A DNA stretch of 58,491 nucleotides. Origin: Anaerolineae bacterium. Lineage in GTDB: Bacteria; Chloroflexota; Anaerolineae; Aggregatilineales; Phototrophicaceae. The position numbers were made by a program, and so were the translations under genes. Shown here piece by piece: positions 24,117-31,093 of the stretch. Under the pieces are notes generated by a model that worked only from the letters and a program-made list of their open reading frames with translations, did no database searches and was not told the origin of the DNA. Each line of letters opens with the position of its first letter. Position 1 is the stretch's first letter. The stretch is from positions 1-58,491 of the forward strand of contig JALHOR010000019.1 of assembly GCA_022842885.1 (NCBI GenBank). Direction: 5' to 3'.

Positions 24117-24788
24117 ATGGACATCAGCCATGCCATCACCTACATTTTTGAGGATAAGCAGTGGGTGGGCAAAATTGTTGTGTTAATTATGTTGCTGTTT
24201 GTGGCACTGATTCCGGTGTTGGGATTAGTGGCGTTGGCAGCCGCGTTGGGTTTTTTAGTTCAGATTGCTGATAATGTGCGGCAAGGGCTGCCGCGCCCGC
24301 TGCCCAAATGGGATGATTATGGCGAAAAAATTGGCATGGGAGCGCATGTATTGGCGGCATTGGTCGTCTATCATCTGCCGCTGCTGCTGTTGAATGGCTG
24401 CCTAGCCTTTGCGCTGAATATCGTCGGCAGTGGGTCATTTGGGAGTCTCATCAGTTTGGTCATAACGTGCTGCACCTTTCCCCTCTCGCTTGTTTACACC
24501 TTATTTGCTTGGACACTGTTGGCAGTGGGACTCACGGAATATGTTGAAAAACCGACCATTGACCGATTTTTTCGTCCGGCACATCTTTGGGATGTGATAC
24601 GCTCACATGGCGCTCTCACCCGACAATGGATTTTAGCCGCTACGCTGGTCAATGTAGCTGTCATCGTTTTAGGCTGGATTCCGTGTTTGGGGCAGCTATT
24701 GGCGTTGGCATTGATGTTCCCGATTCATGGGCATTTGTTGGGGCAATATGCTCGTCAACTGCGCGTCACCCAAAAAGCGCGGGCATAA
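24117..24788 (+). CDS. DUF4013 membrane protein
   Basis: A 223-residue protein. The start DISHAITYIFEDKQWVGKIVV, the helix pair after it, and LPRPLPKWDDYGEKIGMGAHVL (about 60-81) are typical of DUF4013, a family of multi-helix membrane proteins of unknown function. About five to six helices. It is followed one base later by a second membrane protein, so the two form a unit. Confidence 0.82.
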   Translation: MDISHAITYIFEDKQWVGKIVVLIMLLFVALIPVLGLVALAAALGFLVQIADNVRQGLPRPLPKWDDYGEKIGMGAHVLAALVVYHLPLLLLNGCLAFALNIVGSGSFGSLISLVITCCTFPLSLVYTLFAWTLLAVGLTEYVEKPTIDRFFRPAHLWDVIRSHGALTRQWILAATLVNVAVIVLGWIPCLGQLLALALMFPIHGHLLGQYARQLRVTQKARA

Positions 24789-24789
24789 G

Positions 24790-25401
24790 ATGGTTGTTCG
24801 CTTTCAACAAAGAGTTCGCATTGTGCTGAATATGACACAGCAGCTATTTCAGCAATCGTGGTTGTTGCGCTGGACGCTGGCAAATATCATCGGTTGGTCG
24901 GTGGGCTTGCTGCTGGCGGCACTGCTCTTAACGCATTTTGGCATTGTGGGTGCTTTAACAAGCGGTGCTGCGGCTGGCATTATCGTCGGTGTTTTGCAAG
25001 CAGCAGCCTTAAAAACGCATCCGGCTTGGCAGTTCAATTTTCGCGCTTGGGTGTGGCATTCCTGCCTTGGAGGCGCTGCCGCAACTGTGCCAATTTATCT
25101 GTTGGCATTTGGCTTGCTGCTGAATTTTAACCTGACCCTGCTGCTGATGGGAGCGATTTTTGGCACGATTCAAGCCAGTTTGCAAGCACGATTATTGTGG
25201 CATATTTTCTATGAACGGGCGGTGTGGTGGGTATTCGCCAGTGCTATCGGCGGCGCAGTGTGTGCGCCCTTATCGCTGAGTGCATCGTCTTTGTGGCTGC
25301 CGATATGCTTTTCGCCGGGTCCGGTATTATTTGGCATTATAACAGGCAGTATTTTGATGAAGCTATTTGCCTTTAATCAAGATTTATCGGATGAGTTATA
25401 A
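24790..25401 (+). CDS. polytopic membrane protein, unknown function
   Basis: A 203-residue protein with five to six hydrophobic helices and Gly/Ala-rich pairs (for example NIIGWSVGLLLAALLLTHFG, GALTSGAAAGIIVGVLQAAAL). It starts one base after the DUF4013 stop, so it is translationally coupled; ATG 24832 is an alternative start. The pattern WxxANxxGWxxG resembles small membrane proteins abundant in Chloroflexota. No function is assigned. Confidence 0.65.
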   Translation: MVVRFQQRVRIVLNMTQQLFQQSWLLRWTLANIIGWSVGLLLAALLLTHFGIVGALTSGAAAGIIVGVLQAAALKTHPAWQFNFRAWVWHSCLGGAAATVPIYLLAFGLLLNFNLTLLLMGAIFGTIQASLQARLLWHIFYERAVWWVFASAIGGAVCAPLSLSASSLWLPICFSPGPVLFGIITGSILMKLFAFNQDLSDEL

Positions 25402-25414
25402 CACAGGACAATTT

Positions 25415-25798
25415 ATGACCATGCTGCCCATCAGCCAGCAAATTACGTTTTTATACACGCAGGATATGGCAAAAACCGTGCCATTTTATGAGGATGTGTT
25501 GGGGCTATCACTGGCGCTTGACCAAGGCGGTTGCCGGATTTACCGGGTATTGGGCAGCAGTGCTTATCTTGGCATCTGCCAACGCCCGACGCCTAAAACA
25601 CCGGATGGCGTCATCTTTACATTTGTGACGCACGATGTAGATGCTTGGTACGCCCATATCACGAGTAAAGGCATTGTTTGTGAACATGCCCCACGCATCA
25701 ATAGCGAATACGGCATCTATCATTTTTTCGTGCGCGACCCTAACGGTTATCTCATTGAAGTGCAGCGGTTTCTGGATGACAATTGGGATAGGGGCTAG
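25415..25798 (+). CDS. VOC (glyoxalase/dioxygenase-fold) protein
   Basis: A 127-residue single VOC module: TFLYTQDMAKTVPFYEDVLGLSL (about 11-33) and the C-terminal FFVRDPNGYLIEVQRF strand (about 106-121) with the usual Glu metal ligand. The family binds a divalent metal and acts on diverse small molecules; the substrate is unknown. AGGA six to eight bases upstream supports ATG 25415. The frame runs back into the previous gene but is probably not used there. Confidence 0.85.
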   Translation: MTMLPISQQITFLYTQDMAKTVPFYEDVLGLSLALDQGGCRIYRVLGSSAYLGICQRPTPKTPDGVIFTFVTHDVDAWYAHITSKGIVCEHAPRINSEYGIYHFFVRDPNGYLIEVQRFLDDNWDRG

Positions 25799-25872
25799 GG
25801 GCTGGAGTAAAATCTCGCTTTCGTCGCTGACCCCATACCCTTGTTGGATCGGCTGGTAGCGGAGAAAAACGT

Positions 25873-27222
25873 ATGAAACGGCACAGCATCACGATGATGA
25901 TAGGATTATTTTTTGCAGTGTGTTTCACTTCACCCATCGCTGCCCAAAATGTCCTCACAGAAACATTTGTCTCACGCGACCAAGCGTATAAATTTGATTA
26001 TGCGGCGGGCTGGCAAATCGAAGAGCAAAGCAATTATATTCTCTTGACGGGTCAGACCGATGCTGTGCCAAATTTCGGCTTTTTCTTTTTCTCGCCCACG
26101 CTTATTCGGCGCTCAGTCGGGACAAATGCTGCCCCCGATGTCTTGTTGAATCGGCTTCGTCCCACTTTCAGTTTTATTATCGAAGATGCTCGCCTAACAA
26201 CTATTAATGGTCGCCAAGCCGCCGCCGCCGCCGCTGATATTGGCAATGACACCATTGGCTTTGCTTTTTTAATCGAGATGACCGATGGGGGCTACGGTTT
26301 GGCACTGGCACTAGCAGCGCGAGATATCGTGACACAACTGCCGCCGCTGGCAGTGCTGGTCATTGACACGTATGATACACCCACCTACGCGGATATTGTT
26401 CGCGCTAATATGCCTGTCACCCCCGTGCCAAACATCCAATTGGAAAATTACGCCGCTGATAGTCAACGCATTATCGCTGAATTGGAATTGCTTGGCATCA
26501 TCACGCCCGGCAGTGAGTTGAGTTACCAAACAGAGGTATTGGAAGTCAACGGCAGAGGGACGGGGTTTAATCGCCCTGAGCCTAACAGGATTTGGCAGGA
26601 TACGCTGATGATGGGTGAATTATTTTTTGCACCCACCGTTGCGGCTGAGGCTGGCTTGGAAAGCTGCGGCATGTTGGCGCGGGTCGCCCCCGATTTACGC
26701 CAATATTTAGAAATTGGGCTGGATAACACGGGTAAACTGTATTATTTTGATACTTCTGGCGCATCCCTAACTGATATTTTTAGTGACGATATTGCCCAAG
26801 TCACTGATTTTACCGAACCCGTCTATATCATTTTGATTGTGCGCGATGAACGCCTTACCGTCTTTTTGAATGGCATTCCTTTGGCGAATAATGTGCGTGT
26901 GCAGCGGCGAACTGGCAGTTTTGGTATTGTGATGCGTGCCGAAACCGCGACCACCGAATGCGAAATTCAGAATTTGCGCGTGTATGATTTAGGCGGTACT
27001 TGTAATGTCGTAGCAGATATTGCGCTGAATCTGCGGGCGGGTCCCGGACTAGCATTTGAATCCGTTGGCGTCATGGCAAACGGCGAATCGCGCCTTGCAG
27101 TGGCATATCGCTATAATAATTTTGAAGATTTCCGTTGGTGGCAGTTAGGTGACAAGATCTGGGTACGCGAAGATGTTGTTACCGAAGTGGGTGCCTGTAA
27201 TACGCTGCCCCCTAGCAATTAA
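25873..27222 (+). CDS. secreted protein with C-terminal SH3-like domain
   Basis: A 449-residue protein. Signal peptide (1-24, ending IAAQN). A first domain (about 30-170) resembles PsbP/alpha-beta sandwich-like secreted domains common in Chloroflexota. The middle part (about 205-370) looks like a lectin/concanavalin-type sandwich (SCGMLARVAPDLRQYLEIGLDNTGKLYYFD). The C-terminal SH3_3 module (about 380-445) has VADIALNLRAGPGLAFESVG. SH3_3 domains often bind cell-wall peptides. Domain names apart from SH3 are inferred by style only. Confidence 0.72.
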   Translation: MKRHSITMMIGLFFAVCFTSPIAAQNVLTETFVSRDQAYKFDYAAGWQIEEQSNYILLTGQTDAVPNFGFFFFSPTLIRRSVGTNAAPDVLLNRLRPTFSFIIEDARLTTINGRQAAAAAADIGNDTIGFAFLIEMTDGGYGLALALAARDIVTQLPPLAVLVIDTYDTPTYADIVRANMPVTPVPNIQLENYAADSQRIIAELELLGIITPGSELSYQTEVLEVNGRGTGFNRPEPNRIWQDTLMMGELFFAPTVAAEAGLESCGMLARVAPDLRQYLEIGLDNTGKLYYFDTSGASLTDIFSDDIAQVTDFTEPVYIILIVRDERLTVFLNGIPLANNVRVQRRTGSFGIVMRAETATTECEIQNLRVYDLGGTCNVVADIALNLRAGPGLAFESVGVMANGESRLAVAYRYNNFEDFRWWQLGDKIWVREDVVTEVGACNTLPPSN

Positions 27223-27281
27223 AAACACTTTTTGCTGTGAGGTGTCAAACCGATCATCAGCGAAAAGTACCATGAGCGATT

Positions 27282-28400
27282 ATGAAAATTGGATTTCTCG
27301 TCCCCGATGTGAGCCATCATAATGGTTGGGCGCATTACAGTTTAAGTTTACTGCGGGCATTGCGCGAACAAGGCATAACAATGACGGTCATTGCTGCCCG
27401 CAACAGTCCTGATGTGCCGGATATTCCCTTACATCGGCTGCTGCCTGCTATCACCCCACCGGAAAAAAACAGCCTTTTCAAGATGCTGCGTTTATTGCCA
27501 GAAGCGCGGCGCATCCTCCATGATTGTGATATAGTCCATGCCACCGCCGAACCGTATGCCCTGCTTGCTGCACTGCTTGCTGGTACGCGCCCGTTGTTCG
27601 TGACAGGACACGGCAGTTATGTCAATTTGCCGCGTATTCGGCGTTTTCCGGTGAATCGTTTATATCATTGGGCATTTGCCCGCAGCCGTTTGATTTGTGT
27701 CAGCCGTTACACCGCAGCGGTTGCCGCCCAAGTTGTCCCCCATATCCAAACCATCGTGATTCCCAATGCGGCAGATGTGACGCGCTTCTTGCAATTATCG
27801 CCCCACTCAGGACATAGCCATAACAAAATTATCCTCAGCAGCGGCGGCGTAAAAGCCCGTAAAGGCACGCTGCACCTCATTCGGGCAGTGGCAAAAATTC
27901 GCCCAAAAATGCCCGAAATCCAGTGCATTGTCACCGGGTCGCTGACTGCCGAACCCGCCTATGTTGCCCAAGTGCGTGCCGAAATCGCCAAATTGAATTT
28001 AGCTGATGTTGTCACCCTCGCTGGATTTTTGCCAGAAGACGAATTGGTACAGGCTTATCATCATGCCGATGTGTTTGTGCTGCCTGCCATCAACAGCGGT
28101 TGGAAATTTGAAGGCTTTGGGTTGGCATATTTGGAAGCCGGGGCAGCCGGCTTACCCGTGATTGGCACTACCGATTGCGGCGCTGAAGAAGCTATTCAAC
28201 CCGGCATCACGGGCATGTTGGTGAAACAAGCACAAGTGGATGAACTTCTCGCAGATGCGATTTTGGAATTGCTCACCCAACCGGAAAAAGCCCAACACAT
28301 GGGCGCAACCGGGCGGCACCACGCCCAAGAATATACCCCCGCCAAAGTTGCCCAACAGGTCATCGCCGCTTATCAACAAGCAGTGTCTCCCGCCAGATAA
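27282..28400 (+). CDS. GT4-family glycosyltransferase
   Basis: A 372-residue GT-B enzyme. The N-terminal half starts with IGFLVPDVSHHNGWAHYSLSLLRAL and has a TGHGSYV acceptor-site loop. The C-terminal half has the donor site with SGGVKARKGTLHLIRAVA (about 187-204) and the E-x7-E motif EGFGLAYLEAGAAGLPVIGT (about 272-291). It retains configuration and transfers a sugar from a nucleotide donor in the cytoplasm; the acceptor is unknown. No polysaccharide cluster surrounds it. Confidence 0.9.
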   Translation: MKIGFLVPDVSHHNGWAHYSLSLLRALREQGITMTVIAARNSPDVPDIPLHRLLPAITPPEKNSLFKMLRLLPEARRILHDCDIVHATAEPYALLAALLAGTRPLFVTGHGSYVNLPRIRRFPVNRLYHWAFARSRLICVSRYTAAVAAQVVPHIQTIVIPNAADVTRFLQLSPHSGHSHNKIILSSGGVKARKGTLHLIRAVAKIRPKMPEIQCIVTGSLTAEPAYVAQVRAEIAKLNLADVVTLAGFLPEDELVQAYHHADVFVLPAINSGWKFEGFGLAYLEAGAAGLPVIGTTDCGAEEAIQPGITGMLVKQAQVDELLADAILELLTQPEKAQHMGATGRHHAQEYTPAKVAQQVIAAYQQAVSPAR

Positions 28401-28763
28401 GCCCCATATTGACTCTGAAAATCTCTTAAAAATTTCTGACAATTTAGATTGTAATGTGAATTGTAATTGACATTTTCAATAAGTCGTTTTACAATAAATG
28501 CAATTATGCAAAAAAGTGAATAATTTAAATAAGCGGTAAAACTGATTTAACAAGAAAACGCATTTTTTAATCAGGAAATAGGTTGACTCAAACAAGTGTT
28601 CTATTGTAAAATAAGAGCAAATGTTCTGTTACCCTCTTTTGAACAAAATCCCTGATTAGTGCGTAAAACTGTCTGAATAGACAGGGCAAGATTAACTGAA
28701 TGATGGTGAGTGCCAGCGTCAAAAACGCTGATAATCAAATTCAAAACACATCAGGAGAACACC
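28401..28763 (+). promoter_or_regulatory. AT-rich spacer with two promoters and inverted repeats
   Basis: This 363-base gap contains no gene but is dense in signals. A near-consensus promoter TTGACA (28467-28472), 17 bases, TACAAT (28490-28495). A second, TTGACT (28583-28588), 18 bases, TAAAAT (28607-28612). The second is enclosed by TAATCAGG (28568-28575) and CCTGATTA (28651-28658), a perfect inverted pair. Within that, TGTTC and GAACA (about 28623-28645) form another inverted pair. It drives the tandem small proteins and looks tightly regulated. Confidence 0.65.
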
Positions 28764-28928
28764 ATGTTGAACTGGAATTATGACCAACACAAACAGTATG
28801 CTCATGACCAAGAGGTGAAAGCCCAACACCAACGGTTAGTGAAGGATGCTGCCGAAGCCCATGAGCAAGACTCATTGCTGGGCTATTTGGAAAAAGTGGT
28901 CGCCGCCTGGCGTAGTGCCGATGAATAA
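28764..28928 (+). CDS. NWNYDQHK small protein, copy 1
   Basis: A 54-residue protein, MLNWNYDQHKQYAHDQE..., from a strong site TCAGGAG. The frame extends upstream, but only this ATG aligns with the paralogues. The first 13 residues are conserved across all four tandem copies; the tail is variable and here longer, with LLGYLEKVVAAWRSADE forming an amphipathic helix. It has no signal peptide or membrane helix. I do not recognise the family. Tandem duplication and its own promoter suggest it is real and highly expressed. Confidence 0.75.
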   Translation: MLNWNYDQHKQYAHDQEVKAQHQRLVKDAAEAHEQDSLLGYLEKVVAAWRSADE

Positions 28929-29011
28929 AAATTGGCATCAGCAGTTTTGAACCTTTTTCATCCGACTTGCGTATATACAGACAGTACATCAAAAAAACAG
29001 GAGACAGCCAC

Positions 29012-29167
29012 ATGAACACCGTAAATTGGAACATGGAACAGCACAAAGCCTACGCCGCTGAACAACAACGCCGCGCCCGTCAACACCAACAAGCCGCCGA
29101 AGCGCAGCACGCCGATGAAGAAATGCCGCGCCGCTGGCTGCGTTGGAACAGCGATACACAACGGTAA
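29012..29167 (+). CDS. NWNYDQHK small protein, copy 2
   Basis: A 51-residue protein starting MNTVNWNMEQHKAYAAEQQ, preceded by CAGGAG. The core NWNMEQHKAYAAEQ matches copy 3 (NWNYDQHKTHAAEQ). The middle is rich in Arg, Gln, Ala and His (RRARQHQQAAEAQH), and the tail carries PRRWLRWNSDTQR with two Trp. It is predicted helical, basic and cytoplasmic. Function unknown. Confidence 0.75.
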   Translation: MNTVNWNMEQHKAYAAEQQRRARQHQQAAEAQHADEEMPRRWLRWNSDTQR

Positions 29168-29226
29168 ACCTGCCGCTGATAGTTACGGAAGCAAAAATAC
29201 CTAAATTCACATCAGGAGCGAAGACC

Positions 29227-29364
29227 ATGTTTAACTGGAACTATGATCAACACAAAACCCATGCTGCCGAACAGGAACGCCGCGCTCGCAAGCATCAACA
29301 AGCGCAAGAAATCCTGAAAGACAAAGATAACGACAATCGCCAACCGCGTAACCGTGAGGAATAA
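29227..29364 (+). CDS. NWNYDQHK small protein, copy 3
   Basis: A 45-residue protein starting MFNWNYDQHKTHAAEQERR, preceded by ATCAGGAG, the same site as copy 1. Residues 1-27 align closely with copies 1 and 2, and the tail (KDKDNDNRQPRNREE) is highly charged and probably disordered. Function unknown. It ends five bases before copy 4, so those two are probably translated together. Confidence 0.75.
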   Translation: MFNWNYDQHKTHAAEQERRARKHQQAQEILKDKDNDNRQPRNREE

Positions 29365-29369
29365 TTATC

Positions 29370-29504
29370 ATGAACTGGACATTTGACAAACACGGTACCT
29401 ACTCTAGTGAACACCAGCAGAAGGGCGAAAAAGAGCAGCTTGCTCAGACTGCCCTCTGCGATAATGCAGACCCCCGGCAAGCCTTTGAACGCCGGGGAGT
29501 ATAA
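29370..29504 (+). CDS. NWNYDQHK small protein, copy 4, divergent
   Basis: A 44-residue protein starting MNWTFDKHGTYSSEHQQ. It keeps the pattern NW-x-[YF]-D-x-H-x-x-Y-x-x-E of the other three but is more diverged. The tail has a single Cys (ALCDNADPRQAFERRGV). It starts five bases after copy 3. The next ATG (29507) opens only a 16-codon frame that ends inside the terminator stem. Confidence 0.65.
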   Translation: MNWTFDKHGTYSSEHQQKGEKEQLAQTALCDNADPRQAFERRGV

Positions 29505-29537
29505 CCATGAATTTTCTGCATGTGTGTTATGCCATCA

Positions 29538-29571
29538 AAAAGACCGCTATCATCTGATAACGGTCTTTTTT
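29538..29571 (+). terminator. strong Rho-independent terminator closing the small-protein operon
   Basis: AAAGACCGCTATCA pairs with TGATAACGGTCTTT (one mismatch) around a two- to three-base loop and is followed by TTTTTTATT. It sits 33 bases after copy 4 and defines the operon end. Confidence 0.9.
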
Positions 29572-29600
29572 ATTAAACTAGGATTCAATTGTTATTGAGA

Positions 29601-30005
29601 CTACTGCGGAATTTTGCACACCCCATCCACACAATCATCATCCGGTAGTTGCACCCCAAAAAAGCGATTCACAGCATAGCGGTTGCGGGCAATCCACCCA
29701 TATAGCTTCGGTCCCAACCAATTCATCCCCGGCAGTTGCAGCAGCAGCCACACAGGAAAGCCTAATGGCAATTCGCGCAGCATTCGCCGTGTTCCATTGA
29801 AACCAGCGAAGACTTGTTGTTGGGAGGTAATCACATGAATTTCGCCCATCATAGCGGCATGATTCATCCCCGGATAACGCGCTTGGACTTGCTGCGTCTC
29901 ATGCAAATCTAAAAATTCCACGCGGTTAAACCAATCCAACGCTTTCACCACGCGCCGCGTTGATTGGCAAATGACACAATAGCCATCGTAGAGTGCGGTA
30001 ATCAT
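29601..30005 (-). CDS. DCC-family thiol-disulfide oxidoreductase (DUF393)
   Basis: A 134-residue thioredoxin-like protein with the N-terminal DGYCVICQ motif (7-14), the DxxCxxC signature of the DCC family, and the C-terminal WLGPKLYGWIARNRYAVNRFFG block. Members are thought to be redox proteins, but their substrates are unknown. It ends with a Cys-rich DDDCVDGVCKIPQ. It is convergent with the small-protein operon. Confidence 0.9.
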   Translation of the reverse strand: MITALYDGYCVICQSTRRVVKALDWFNRVEFLDLHETQQVQARYPGMNHAAMMGEIHVITSQQQVFAGFNGTRRMLRELPLGFPVWLLLQLPGMNWLGPKLYGWIARNRYAVNRFFGVQLPDDDCVDGVCKIPQ

Positions 30006-30079
30006 CGCTCTAAAACTTTCTGCTTATGTATTGTGAAGGTTAGCACAATAGCATGAGAGCGCAGTGAGAAATTTTGCCC

Positions 30080-31033
30080 TCACATTTCGCTCAAAATCAT
30101 TGCCATCACGTCGGCGTCTATATTGCCGCCGCTGATAATCACACCAACACGCCCCTGAACCGGAGTATTCATCGCGCCAGCTAACCCTAAAACGCCCGAT
30201 GGTTCAATCACTTGTTTGAGGTAGGTAAAGGCGAAACGCACGGTTTCTTTAATCTGGTCTTCGGTGACGGTTCGCATATCGTCCACATATTCCAATACTA
30301 ACGGAAACGTCAGCGTACCAAGCGATGGTGTGCGTGTGCCATCAGCAATCGTTGGCGGATTTTTGACGGTATGCAGAATTTTGGTATGAAACGATTTGGT
30401 AGCATCATCAGCGAGTTCCGGCTCAATGCCGATAACTTGGCATTTGGGCAACATAGTCTTTGTGGCAATCGCGCAACCACTTAATAAACCGCCGCCGCCT
30501 GTGCAAACAAACAGCATATCTAAATCGCCAACTTCTTCAATCAGTTCCAATGCTGCCGTGCCTTGCCCAGCGATAACATGGGGATGGTCATACGGCGGAA
30601 TCAGCACGGCATGAGTCTTTTCAGCGATGTCGCGCCCAATGGCTTCGCGGGATTCGGTTTCTGGGTCATACAAAATAATGTGTCCGCCATACGCTTCTAC
30701 CGCGATGCGTTTGGTTTTGGGGGCATTATTGGGCATGACAATCGTGGTTTTGACGCCGAGCAGTCTGCCCACTAAAGCAATTGCCTGAGCATGATTGCCA
30801 GAAGAAAAGGTGACGACACCACAGGCTTTCTGTTCATCGGTTAATTGGCTGATAGCATTAAATGCGCCACGAAATTTAAACGCACCCATGCGCTGTAAAT
30901 GTTCGCTCTTTAAAAAGATGTCGGCATTGACACGCTCATTCAAAATACGCGATGTGATTACCGGCGTGCGATGTGCTTGCCCTTGCAAACGCGCCGCCGC
31001 TGCCTGAATATCGCTAAACTGAACTTGGCTCAT
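30080..31033 (-). CDS. PLP-dependent threonine/serine dehydratase
   Basis: A 317-residue fold-type II PLP enzyme. Schiff-base Lys53 in GAFKFRGAF, the phosphate/substrate loop SSGNHAQA (about 77-84), and the Gly-rich PLP-phosphate loop TGGGGLLSG (about 178-186). It deaminates L-threonine or L-serine (or possibly 3-hydroxyaspartate) to the 2-oxo acid and ammonia. There is no C-terminal ACT regulatory domain, so it resembles the short catabolic form rather than full IlvA. Exact substrate uncertain. Confidence 0.88.
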   Translation of the reverse strand: MSQVQFSDIQAAAARLQGQAHRTPVITSRILNERVNADIFLKSEHLQRMGAFKFRGAFNAISQLTDEQKACGVVTFSSGNHAQAIALVGRLLGVKTTIVMPNNAPKTKRIAVEAYGGHIILYDPETESREAIGRDIAEKTHAVLIPPYDHPHVIAGQGTAALELIEEVGDLDMLFVCTGGGGLLSGCAIATKTMLPKCQVIGIEPELADDATKSFHTKILHTVKNPPTIADGTRTPSLGTLTFPLVLEYVDDMRTVTEDQIKETVRFAFTYLKQVIEPSGVLGLAGAMNTPVQGRVGVIISGGNIDADVMAMILSEM

Positions 31034-31093
31034 GCTAATATTTCCTTACATTACTTGATACTGGCAACCGAAAAAGCCACCAATACCCACTCA

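Noticed and set aside
29507-29557. Fifth small protein in the NWNYDQHK operon
   Set aside because: Only 16 codons, ends within the terminator stem, and does not share the family core.
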